64,000 nucleotides of DNA from Muribaculaceae bacterium (GTDB lineage: Bacteria; Bacteroidota; Bacteroidia; Bacteroidales; Muribaculaceae). Within the stretch, counting starts at the first letter, position 1. Each line of letters begins with the position of its first letter. Under the pieces are notes generated by a model. That model was not told where the DNA came from and ran no database searches. It saw nothing but the letters and a program-made list of their open reading frames with translations. The translations under genes were made by a program, and so were the position numbers. The DNA is taken from positions 1 to 64,000 of the forward strand of contig JAFRRT010000026.1 in NCBI GenBank assembly GCA_017427945.1, read 5' to 3'. Below, in pieces: positions 23,843 to 31,611 of this stretch.

Positions 23843-25084
23843 TCAAGGCGCAGCTTCAATGAGCTGAAGTTTTTTAGCCTCCCCGAGCTTGTAATAGATA
23901 TCTCTCAATGCATTCTTTACTTCAATGTTGGTGGGGTCGATGGCATAAGACTTCTCAAAATAGGGCAATGCCTCACGGTAAATAGGATTTACCATATCGG
24001 CCAAACGCTTGCCATACAGACGGCTGTTTTGGCGAGTTTCCTGTGCTTTGTTATAGAAAAAACGCCCTACATTGAATTGTCCGCTGGCATTGCTGTCATT
24101 CAGCTCGATGCAACGCTGGTAGTAAGGCAAAGCCTCATAGATACCCTTATGACTCTCCACAACAAGTCCTTTCAGGTTCAGCAGTTCATCATCTCTGTCG
24201 TTGGCGGCAATCGCCTTGTCGATTAATTCATTAGCCCACTCATATTCATCATGAGCAATGAAGTCATTGATGAGGATGCGAATATACTGGGGGTCACTGG
24301 TGCCATAGATGGAATAGGCTTCCTGGGCGAGATTAACCACCTCTTCCTCGTTGCCAAGTCCGCTCAGGCATACCAGGGCATAATCATAGACCTCCTTGTG
24401 CTTATAGCCCATGTGACGAGCCATACTGAACAGCCTCACGGCATCGATGGTGTCGGTCTTCTGCCATGCCGCGATGGCCTGATAGAAACGCACCTCGGCG
24501 ACAAGCGAGTCGGGTTTGAGCCATCGGGGGTCATCGTTGCGTGCAGCCATCGCACAGTAATAGTCCCACGCTTTGTAGGCTCCGTCCCAGTCCTTGATGT
24601 TGTAGAGTTCGCTGCCCACTAAACGGTAGTTATCGTGGTGCTCCACCAAACGGTCGACCACATCCTTGCTGTATTTGGTCCTCACCTTGGGACGCTTGGT
24701 CTTCTTGTCGATGACCGGCTGACCTTTCTTGTCGAGAATGTGTATGGTGTCGAGTTTAAGGGCGTTGAGACTGTATTCGTAGGCATCAATCAAGGTATGA
24801 CCCATCTTCTTGGTGTCAATTTTCTTACCCACGCGCACGTTGTCCATGTATTTATCATACTGCTCTATCTTGATGCGGTTGGCAAGCGCCCATGTTTCGG
24901 CACGGTTGCGTGTCTCATCATTGGTAAGTGCGGGCGCCAGTTTGTTAAAGGCCTTGTTATATGAGTCAACAGTCATCGTCAACCCGGTGATGGCCTTTTG
25001 GGCTTCGGCAACAGCCAAGTGCTGTCCAGCGGCATTCAATGCCACCAGCGTCAAGGCCACACATATCATTGCTATCTTTTTCAC
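23843..25084 (-). CDS. Secreted TPR protein, paralogue 1
   Basis: A 413-residue exported protein with a signal peptide (residues 1-20, ending NAAG). The rest is helical, with TPR-like repeats: 'WDGAYKAWDYYCAMAARNDD', 'AVRLFSMARHMGYKHKEVYDYALVCL', 'PYYQRCIELNDSNASGQFNVGRFFYNKA' and 'PYFEKSYAIDPTNIEVKNALRDIYYKLG'. A shared 'KTKRPKVRTKYSKDVVDRL' block precedes them. It is a diverged tandem duplicate of the gene at 25220-26353. It is probably a periplasmic scaffold; the partner is unknown. A -7 box (TAATTTTG, 25112-25119) lies 28 bases upstream. Confidence 0.8.
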   Translation of the reverse strand: MKKIAMICVALTLVALNAAGQHLAVAEAQKAITGLTMTVDSYNKAFNKLAPALTNDETRNRAETWALANRIKIEQYDKYMDNVRVGKKIDTKKMGHTLIDAYEYSLNALKLDTIHILDKKGQPVIDKKTKRPKVRTKYSKDVVDRLVEHHDNYRLVGSELYNIKDWDGAYKAWDYYCAMAARNDDPRWLKPDSLVAEVRFYQAIAAWQKTDTIDAVRLFSMARHMGYKHKEVYDYALVCLSGLGNEEEVVNLAQEAYSIYGTSDPQYIRILINDFIAHDEYEWANELIDKAIAANDRDDELLNLKGLVVESHKGIYEALPYYQRCIELNDSNASGQFNVGRFFYNKAQETRQNSRLYGKRLADMVNPIYREALPYFEKSYAIDPTNIEVKNALRDIYYKLGEAKKLQLIEAAP

Positions 25085-25111
25085 AATCCTGTCTCCTTAG
25101 AAATTTCGCCG

Positions 25112-25119
25112 CAAAATTA
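25112..25119 (-). promoter_or_regulatory. -7 promoter box of TPR paralogue 1
   Basis: Minus-strand TAATTTTG, an exact TAnnTTTG match. It follows the terminator that ends paralogue 2, so the two paralogues have separate transcripts. Confidence 0.55.
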
Positions 25120-25166
25120 CTTATTTTTCCTATAACCAGCAAAAAAAGCGTGTCAAGGGCAAAAAA

Positions 25167-25198
25167 CGGGCGGTGATTTGCTGATGCATCACCGCCCG
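25167..25198 (-). terminator. Terminator after TPR paralogue 2
   Basis: Arms cgggcggtgat and atcaccgcccg pair perfectly around a 10-base loop. On the minus strand the stem is followed by TTTTTTGC, a good U-run. Confidence 0.85.
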
Positions 25199-25219
25199 AA
25201 AGAATACTCTAATTAATTA

Positions 25220-26353
25220 TTAATTCACACCCATCACCTCAAACTTGTAGAGGATGTCATCAAGCACGCTCTTGGGCTTGGTGTTGTTCTCGTCAAGCTC
25301 TATGGCCTTCTTCAAGAAAGGAATGGCCTCGTCGTAAATGGGCTTGATCTTGGGAATCAAATCCTTGTTGGTGGCATTGGGATTATCATCGATAATCTTC
25401 TGAGCCTGCAGGTAGAGGCAACGACCTACATCAAAGAACGCGTTAGCGTAGGTAGGATCTACCTCAGCAGCCTTGCGGTAGAAGGGAAGAGCGGCGTCAA
25501 CACCATCCTTCAACTCGGTAGTGAAGCCCTTGATGTCATGCAGGATACCGTTCTGGGGATCATTATTGAGGGCATTGTCAATGAAAGCGTATGCCTTTTC
25601 ATACTGTTCCTTGTCAAGCATGTCCTGAACCATGTTAGCCAAAGCCGAAGTCTGGAAGTCAACGATGTTGTTGTCAGTGTAACCCAGCTTGCGGGCCTTG
25701 GAAAGGCTCTCATAAGCATTGGCAAAGTCCTGAATCTGATACTGGGAATAGCCCTGATAGAAACGTACCTCGCTCAGTACATCATCGGTAGCAGCTACAC
25801 CCTGCTCAATAGCGAAAGCCGAAGAGGCAAGGTCAGCATAGTTACCGAAAGCTGCAGCTGCATTTGCCCAGTCACTGTTCTGCAGGAAGACGTTGCCCAC
25901 ATTGGCAATGTCGCCCAAGTGAGAAGTGAGCGCAGCGATGATCTCCTTGCTGTATTTGGTTTTGATTTTCTTGCTACCGTCCTTGTTGAGCTTGGGCATA
26001 CCGTTCTTGTCCATCTCTACAACTGAGTCCAGAGGCAGAGCCTGCTGATAGAAAGCATAGGCTGCGGTCAATGCAGAAGCCATATCATTGTCATCGACAG
26101 GTTGCTGCATGATTTTTGCCTTCAACATCTCGTCATAAATGGCAAAAGCGGCCTTACCGGCAGTGTACCATGTAAGTACATCTCCAGCACTCTCAGGATT
26201 GGTTAGGGCGGGCTCAATCTGCTCCAACACACTAGCCAACACCATGGGGTCGCTTGAAGCGGCCTTCTTGGCAAGGTCTTTCACGAGGCTCATCTGAGCC
26301 GATGCGCCGAGCGCCATCATGATGGCGGCGACGAAAAGAATCATCTTTTTCAT
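25220..26353 (-). CDS. Secreted TPR protein, paralogue 2
   Basis: A 377-residue exported protein; start placed at the ATG at 26353, directly before the signal peptide (KKMILFVAAIMMALGASAQ). TPR-like helices cover the rest: 'WANAAAAFGNYADLASSAF', 'FANAYESLSKARKLGYTDNN', 'PFYRKAAEVDPTYANAFFDVGRCLYLQA' and 'PFLKKAIELDENNTKPKSVLDDI'. The block 'KDGSKKIKTKYSKEIIAAL' aligns with paralogue 1. It begins 32 bases after the gyrA stop codon, so it may be read through from gyrA. Function unknown. Confidence 0.8.
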   Translation of the reverse strand: MKKMILFVAAIMMALGASAQMSLVKDLAKKAASSDPMVLASVLEQIEPALTNPESAGDVLTWYTAGKAAFAIYDEMLKAKIMQQPVDDNDMASALTAAYAFYQQALPLDSVVEMDKNGMPKLNKDGSKKIKTKYSKEIIAALTSHLGDIANVGNVFLQNSDWANAAAAFGNYADLASSAFAIEQGVAATDDVLSEVRFYQGYSQYQIQDFANAYESLSKARKLGYTDNNIVDFQTSALANMVQDMLDKEQYEKAYAFIDNALNNDPQNGILHDIKGFTTELKDGVDAALPFYRKAAEVDPTYANAFFDVGRCLYLQAQKIIDDNPNATNKDLIPKIKPIYDEAIPFLKKAIELDENNTKPKSVLDDILYKFEVMGVN

Positions 26354-26385
26354 TTTTCTTAACAATTTAAGCTAGTTTATAATGT

Positions 26386-28959
26386 TTATTCGTTATCGTT
26401 TTGTTGTTCGTCGTTTGAGTTCTCTGCACTCTCGGAATTCTCAGTGTTCTCGTTGGGCTCAGGGAGTTCCGAGGGGTTCTCGTTGAAAGCGTCGCGAACG
26501 CTCTCCTCGTCGGTAGTCTCGGGCTCGGTATCCACCTTGCAAACGCTTGCAATCTCGTCGTTCTTCTTCTCCAGGTTGATGAGTCTTACACCCTGGGTGG
26601 CGCGTCCTACAATGCGGAGCGAGCTGACCTTAAGCCTGATGGCGATGCCGCTCTTGTTGATAATCACAAGGTCGTTATCGTCGTTCACATTCTTAATTGC
26701 AATTAGCTTGCCAGTCTTAGCAGTAATGTTAATAGTTTTAACACCTTTACCGCCACGATTGGTCACGCGGTAGTCCTCAAGGGCACTGCGTTTGCCCATA
26801 CCCTGTTCCGATACGACAAGCACATTGTCGCGAGTGCCGGCACGCATACAGATCATGCCGATGACCTCGTCGCCCTCACTTAGGGTCATACCCTTCACAC
26901 CTGTGGCAGTGCGGCCCATGGCGCGTACCTTGGTCTCGGGGAAGCGGATAGCGTAGCCCTTGCTGTTGGCCAAGATAACCTCGCTGTTGCCCTCGGTAAG
27001 GATAGCACCTACGAGCTGATCGTCCTCGGCAATGTTCAATGCGCGCACGCCGTTGGCACGCGGACGTGAGTATGCACTCAGGCTCGTGCGCTTAACGATA
27101 CCGTTCTTGGTAGCAAATACTATATAATGTGATTGGTTATACTCGGGGTCGGTCAATGCCGTAGCACGGACGAAAGCCATGATGCGGTTCTCGGAATCCA
27201 AATTGAGCAGATTCTGGATAGCGCGTCCCTTGCTGTTCTTGGTGCCCTCGGGAATCTCAAACACACGCAGCCAGAAGCAACGTCCAGTAGCGGTAAAGAA
27301 CAGCATATAGTTATGGTTGGTGGCTTCATAGACATACTCGATGAAGTCCTCATCGCGCGTGTCACTGCCCTTGGCGCCCACGCCACCACGTGCCTGTGCA
27401 CGATACTCCTTGAGCGGGGTGCGCTTGATATAACCGAAGTGGGAGATGGTGATGATCATAGGATCGTCGCTGTAGAAGTCCTCAGCGTTCATCTCCTCGC
27501 TGGAATATTCGATTTGGGTGCGGCGCTCGTCGCCGAACTTTTCCTTGATCTCGATGAGTTCCTGCTCGATAACCTTGCGACACTCGGCGGGATCGTCAAG
27601 GATTGCCTGCAGGTGCTCGATGGTCTTGCGCACCTCAGCCAACTCGTTGTGCAGTTTCTCCTGCTCCAGACCGGTGAGCTGGCGCAAGCGCATCTCGACG
27701 ATGGCGCGTGCCTGAATCTCGCTTAGGCTGAAGCGTTCCATTAAGCGCTGGATGGCATGTTCGGTGGAGTCACTGCTCTTGATGATGGCAATTACCTCAT
27801 CGATATTGTCACTGGCGATGATAAGGCCCTCGAGAATGTGAGCACGCTCCTGTGCTTTCTTCAATTCATAGCGGGTGCGGCGGATAACCACCTCGTGACG
27901 ATGCTCCAGGAAGTAGTGCAAGAGCTCCTTGAGATTGAGCAACATAGGACGACCGTTGACCAGACAAACGTTGTTCACGCTGAAGGATGACTGCAGCTCG
28001 GTCATCTTGTAGAGCTTGTTGAGCAGCACATTGGGGTTGAAATCCTTCTTTACATCGATAACGATGCGCATACCGTGGCGGTCGCTCTCGTCGTTGATGT
28101 CGCTGATGCCATCAATCTTTTTCTCCTCAACCAGGCGGGCGATGTTCTCAATGAGATCCTTCTTGTTGACATTGTAAGGAATCTCGTTGACGACGATGCG
28201 CTCATGGTTGCGATCGGTCTCAATCTCGGCCTTAGCACGCACGACAATGCGTCCGCGTCCCGTCTCAAAAGCGTCTTTTACGCCCTGGTAACCGTAGATG
28301 ATACCACCTGTTGGGAAATCTGGAGCCTTGATGTAATTCATCAGGTCACTCACCTCCATCTCGGGGTCCTCGAGCAGGGCCAGACAGCCGTCAATACACT
28401 CACCCAGATTGTGGGGTGCCATGTTGGTCGCCATTCCCACTGCGATACCCGTAGCACCGTTGACCAGCAGGTTGGGGATGCGGGTAGGCAGAACCGAGGG
28501 CTCTTCAAGAGTGTTGTCAAAGTTAGGCACGAAATCCACGGTGTCTTTGTCCATGTCCTCCATCATGCTCTCGCCCATCTTGTCGAGACGCACCTCGGTG
28601 TAACGCATAGCAGCAGGACTGTCTCCGTCTACCGAGCCGAAGTTACCTTGGCCATCTACCAACGGGTAACGCATTGCCCATTCCTGGGCGAGACGGACCA
28701 TTGCAAAGTAAACCGACGAGTCGCCGTGGGGATGGTACTTACCAAGCACGTCACCCACGATACGTGCCGATTTCTTGTAAGGGGCATTGGAGTAGTTGCG
28801 CAACTTGTCCATGCCATAGAGAACCCTGCGGTGCACCGGCTTGAAGCCGTCGCGCACATCGGGTAGCGCACGCGAAACGATGACCGACATCGAATAATCG
28901 ATGTAACTGGACTTCATTTCGTTCTCAATGTTGATCTCTAAAATTCGATCGTTGTCCAT
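26386..28959 (-). CDS. gyrA: DNA gyrase subunit A
   Basis: Catalytic A subunit of gyrase, which cuts and rejoins DNA to add negative supercoils. The 857-residue chain has the winged-helix core with catalytic Y120 in '[15 protein letters not shown]' and the quinolone region '[22 protein letters not shown]'. The C-terminal beta-pinwheel spans about 500-810, with the GyrA-box-like '[20 protein letters not shown]' near 530. The extreme C-terminus is an acidic, N/E/S-rich tail. The position of E. coli Asp87 is F85 here. A complete promoter lies about 95 bases upstream. Confidence 0.98.
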   Translation of the reverse strand: MDNDRILEINIENEMKSSYIDYSMSVIVSRALPDVRDGFKPVHRRVLYGMDKLRNYSNAPYKKSARIVGDVLGKYHPHGDSSVYFAMVRLAQEWAMRYPLVDGQGNFGSVDGDSPAAMRYTEVRLDKMGESMMEDMDKDTVDFVPNFDNTLEEPSVLPTRIPNLLVNGATGIAVGMATNMAPHNLGECIDGCLALLEDPEMEVSDLMNYIKAPDFPTGGIIYGYQGVKDAFETGRGRIVVRAKAEIETDRNHERIVVNEIPYNVNKKDLIENIARLVEEKKIDGISDINDESDRHGMRIVIDVKKDFNPNVLLNKLYKMTELQSSFSVNNVCLVNGRPMLLNLKELLHYFLEHRHEVVIRRTRYELKKAQERAHILEGLIIASDNIDEVIAIIKSSDSTEHAIQRLMERFSLSEIQARAIVEMRLRQLTGLEQEKLHNELAEVRKTIEHLQAILDDPAECRKVIEQELIEIKEKFGDERRTQIEYSSEEMNAEDFYSDDPMIITISHFGYIKRTPLKEYRAQARGGVGAKGSDTRDEDFIEYVYEATNHNYMLFFTATGRCFWLRVFEIPEGTKNSKGRAIQNLLNLDSENRIMAFVRATALTDPEYNQSHYIVFATKNGIVKRTSLSAYSRPRANGVRALNIAEDDQLVGAILTEGNSEVILANSKGYAIRFPETKVRAMGRTATGVKGMTLSEGDEVIGMICMRAGTRDNVLVVSEQGMGKRSALEDYRVTNRGGKGVKTINITAKTGKLIAIKNVNDDNDLVIINKSGIAIRLKVSSLRIVGRATQGVRLINLEKKNDEIASVCKVDTEPETTDEESVRDAFNENPSELPEPNENTENSESAENSNDEQQNDNE

Positions 28960-29053
28960 TTGTATTTTTTCGTTTTAAATCTGTTACGGGCACCGCACCG
29001 CAGGCAACTTCGCCCCAGGCTAGCACGCATGCCACGACATTAGGTTTAACCTA

Positions 29054-29083
29054 CAAAAATACGCATAATTTCTCATACGGCAA
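29054..29083 (-). promoter_or_regulatory. Promoter of gyrA
   Basis: On the minus strand: TTG (29081-29083), a 19-base spacer and TATTTTTG (29054-29061), a complete Bacteroidetes promoter. The predicted 5' leader is about 90 bases and holds G/C-rich inverted stretches. Confidence 0.7.
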
Positions 29084-29199
29084 GTCGTTTTTCGCCACTT
29101 TTTGACTGAATTGTCAATAAAATGTTTAAAACGCGACTGAATTTTAATGAAAACACCATTTTTTCGGCCTCAGAAGGCACTCATTTCATGAGTTTATCC

Positions 29200-29207
29200 T
29201 ACATTTG
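29200..29207 (+). promoter_or_regulatory. -7 promoter box of the exonuclease gene
   Basis: Plus-strand TACATTTG, an exact TAnnTTTG match, 22 bases before the start codon at 29230. Confidence 0.55.
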
Positions 29208-29229
29208 CATTGATATTATATAATGAGAA

Positions 29230-29721
29230 ATGACCGACTTTGCAGCAATAGATTTTGAGACCGCCAATAGCGAACGCACCAGCGTGTGTGCCGTGGGAGT
29301 GGTTGTTGTGCGCGGCGGCTTGGTAACCGACACTTTCTACTCTCTCATCCAGCCCGAACCAAACTACTACAGCTACTGGTGCCAGCGTGTTCACGGCCTG
29401 GGACATGCCGACACCGATGAGGCTCCGGTATTTCCCGAAGTGTGGGCACATATCGAGCCGCTGATCGAGGGTCTGCCATTAGTAGCGCACAACAAGGCTT
29501 TTGACGAGGGGTGCCTGAAAGCAGTATTCAGATGCTACCAGATGGACTATCCTGACTACAGATTCTTTTGCACTTGCATTGCGTCAAAGCGTCTGTTTCC
29601 TCATCTCCCGAACCATCAGCTGCCCACTGTGGCAACCTTCTGCGGCCATGACATACGCAACCATCACAATGCACTTGCTGACGCCGAGGCCTGCGCACAT
29701 ATAGCGATGCACATTTTGTAG
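29230..29721 (+). CDS. DEDDh-family 3'-5' exonuclease
   Basis: A 163-residue stand-alone exonuclease of the DnaQ/epsilon fold. Exo I is 'AAIDFETAN' with D8 and E10, Exo II is 'LVAHNKAFDEG' with the conserved Asp, and Exo III is 'HNALADAEACAHIA' with the H-x4-D pair of the DEDDh subclass. It removes nucleotides from the 3' end of DNA or RNA. It is shorter than the E. coli epsilon subunit (243) and lacks a polymerase-binding tail, so it is likely a repair or RNA-processing nuclease rather than the replicative proofreader. It is monocistronic. Confidence 0.9.
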   Translation: MTDFAAIDFETANSERTSVCAVGVVVVRGGLVTDTFYSLIQPEPNYYSYWCQRVHGLGHADTDEAPVFPEVWAHIEPLIEGLPLVAHNKAFDEGCLKAVFRCYQMDYPDYRFFCTCIASKRLFPHLPNHQLPTVATFCGHDIRNHHNALADAEACAHIAMHIL

Positions 29722-30104
29722 ATGAAAGCATAGCCCGCCTCATCACATGATAGTTTGTTGCCCAGCAGTGCATTAAACCCTACCGAAGTCATCATTTGAA
29801 TGAATAATCATAAAAACGCTACAAAAAACGGCAAAAATCGAGGCAGACCGGGGGACGTAGCATTATATTTTGTTAACAAATTACCCCCGTTTTAGGGGGT
29901 AATTTACCAGAAATTATACATCTTGACTAACTTTTAACAATAATAAACAAAAAATTCATATTCTTTTATACTGCAATTCAAAAAAAGGCAGTAATTTAGC
30001 GACGTTTTTTGCGAGAGAAAATCGACCAAAGACACAACACAGGGCCATATGGCTCCTGAAAACGAGTTGATAACAACCAGAAACATTAACACTAATAAAA
30101 GATT
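29722..30104. other. 383-base intergenic region upstream of inositol-3-phosphate synthase
   Basis: No reading frame is supported. The left third is featureless. A perfect hairpin (29878-29905) sits in the middle, followed by a very A/T-rich stretch and a near-match to the -7 box (TAATTTAG, about 29993-30000), giving a leader of about 100 bases before the ATG at 30105. Nothing resembles a known riboswitch. Confidence 0.5.
29878..29905. other. Perfect stem-loop upstream of inositol-3-phosphate synthase
   Basis: Arms aaattaccccc and gggggtaattt pair perfectly around a six-base loop (gtttta). It may terminate the exonuclease transcript, although the stem is not followed by a U-run, or act as an operator for the next gene. 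Confidence 0.6.
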
Positions 30105-31412
30105 ATGGCAAAAGAAATCGTTAAGCCCGCTACCGGCAAGTTAGGTATTATGGTAGTTGGATTGGGTGCCGTTAGCACCACTTTCATGACTGGTGTCATG
30201 ATGGCCCGCAAAGGTCTTGCAAAGCCCGTTGGCAGCATGACCCAGTACGACAAGATCCGCATTGGAAAAGGCGAAAACAAGAAGTATCTACATTATAAAG
30301 ATATTGTCTCGATGCCGACTCTTGACGACATCGTATTCGCAGCATGGGACGTATTCCCCGAGAACGCCTATGAGAGCGCTATCAACGCTGAGGTACTGAA
30401 GGAGAAAGACATCGAGCCAGTTAAGGACGAGTTGCTGAAGATTAAGCCCCTGAAGGCTGCTTTTGACGTGAACTACGCAAAGCGCCTGGATGGCGACAAC
30501 GTGAAGCAGTGCAAAGACCGCTGGGACATGACCGAGCAGGTTCGTGAGGATATCCGCAACTTCAAGAAGGAGACTGGCGTTGACCGCGTTGTGGTACTGT
30601 GGGCCGCTTCAACTGAAATCTATGTTGAGCCCGACATGAAGTATCATGGCACTGTGGCTGCTTTAGAGCAGGCCATGAAGGACAACGTGGTAGATAAGAT
30701 CGCTCCGTCGATGTGCTACGCTTATGCTGCACTGATGGAGGATTGCCCGTTCGTCATGGGCGCCCCCAACACCACCGTTGATATCCCCGCTATGTGGGAA
30801 CTCGCTGAGAAGACCCAGATGCCTATCGCCGGTAAAGACTTCAAGACCGGCCAGACCCTAGTGAAGAGCGGTTTCGCTCCCATCATCGGAACCCGTATGC
30901 TCGGCTTGAGCGGTTGGTTCTCGACCAACATCCTGGGTAACCGTGACGGTCTCGTACTGGATGAGCCTGCAAACTTCCGCACCAAGGAGGTCAGCAAGCT
31001 CTCTACCCTCGAGTCCATCCTCGTTGCTGATGAGCAGCCCGACCTGTACAACGATTATTTCCACAAAGTTCGCATTAATTACTACCCGCCCCGCAACGAC
31101 AACAAGGAGGGATGGGACAACATCGATATCTTTGGTTGGATGGGCTATCCTATGCAGATCAAGATTAACTTCCTGTGCCGCGACTCTATTCTTGCTGCAC
31201 CGTTGTGCCTTGACTTGTGTCTGCTCATTGACCTGGCTCGCCGCGCCGGACGCTATGGCACTCAGCGCTTCCTGAGCTTCTTCCTCAAGAGCCCGATGCA
31301 CGATTACACACAGGATGAGATTCCCGTTAACCACCTGTTCCAGCAGTATGTAATGCTCAAGAACGCTATCCGCGAAATGGGCGGATATGAGGCCGACGAA
31401 GAGATTGATTAA
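30105..31412 (+). CDS. Inositol-3-phosphate synthase
   Basis: Turns glucose 6-phosphate into inositol 3-phosphate using bound NAD, the entry point for inositol lipids in Bacteroidetes. The 435-residue chain has an N-terminal Rossmann motif ('GIMVVGLGAVSTTFMTGV'), 'VVVLWAASTEIYVEPD', 'PSMCYAYAALMEDCPFVMGAPNTTVD', and the catalytic stretch 'AGKDFKTGQTLVKSGFAP' with conserved lysines. Length agrees with the bacterial enzyme. It is monocistronic and ends at a strong terminator; in other Bacteroidetes it is often linked with phosphatidylinositol-phosphate synthase, which is not adjacent here, though a CDP-alcohol transferase lies 7 kb away. Confidence 0.95.
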   Translation: MAKEIVKPATGKLGIMVVGLGAVSTTFMTGVMMARKGLAKPVGSMTQYDKIRIGKGENKKYLHYKDIVSMPTLDDIVFAAWDVFPENAYESAINAEVLKEKDIEPVKDELLKIKPLKAAFDVNYAKRLDGDNVKQCKDRWDMTEQVREDIRNFKKETGVDRVVVLWAASTEIYVEPDMKYHGTVAALEQAMKDNVVDKIAPSMCYAYAALMEDCPFVMGAPNTTVDIPAMWELAEKTQMPIAGKDFKTGQTLVKSGFAPIIGTRMLGLSGWFSTNILGNRDGLVLDEPANFRTKEVSKLSTLESILVADEQPDLYNDYFHKVRINYYPPRNDNKEGWDNIDIFGWMGYPMQIKINFLCRDSILAAPLCLDLCLLIDLARRAGRYGTQRFLSFFLKSPMHDYTQDEIPVNHLFQQYVMLKNAIREMGGYEADEEID

Positions 31413-31440
31413 TCACAATCCTTAAAGTCATACCAGAAAA

Positions 31441-31473
31441 GACGGTCCCCTTATTAGGGAAACCGTCTTTTTT
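31441..31473 (+). terminator. Terminator of inositol-3-phosphate synthase
   Basis: A stem with gacggt and accgtc ends, extended inward by tcccc/ggga, with a loop of about six bases and followed by TTTTTT. Confidence 0.9.
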
Positions 31474-31511
31474 CATAGTAGCTAAATTTGATATTTTTTA
31501 TGAAAGTTTAG

Positions 31512-31542
31512 TTTGTTGTTTGATCGAATTGCAGTAAATTTG
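31512..31542 (+). promoter_or_regulatory. Promoter of the Wzc-like gene
   Basis: TTTG (31512-31515), a 19-base spacer and TAAATTTG (31535-31542), a complete Bacteroidetes promoter. The leader before the ATG at 31612 is about 63 bases. Confidence 0.75.
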
Positions 31543-31611
31543 CACCGACTTTATGCAATAAAGTCAACACAGCAAATTTATCTATGATTTTTCGAATAAA
31601 ATTAGCTTAAT

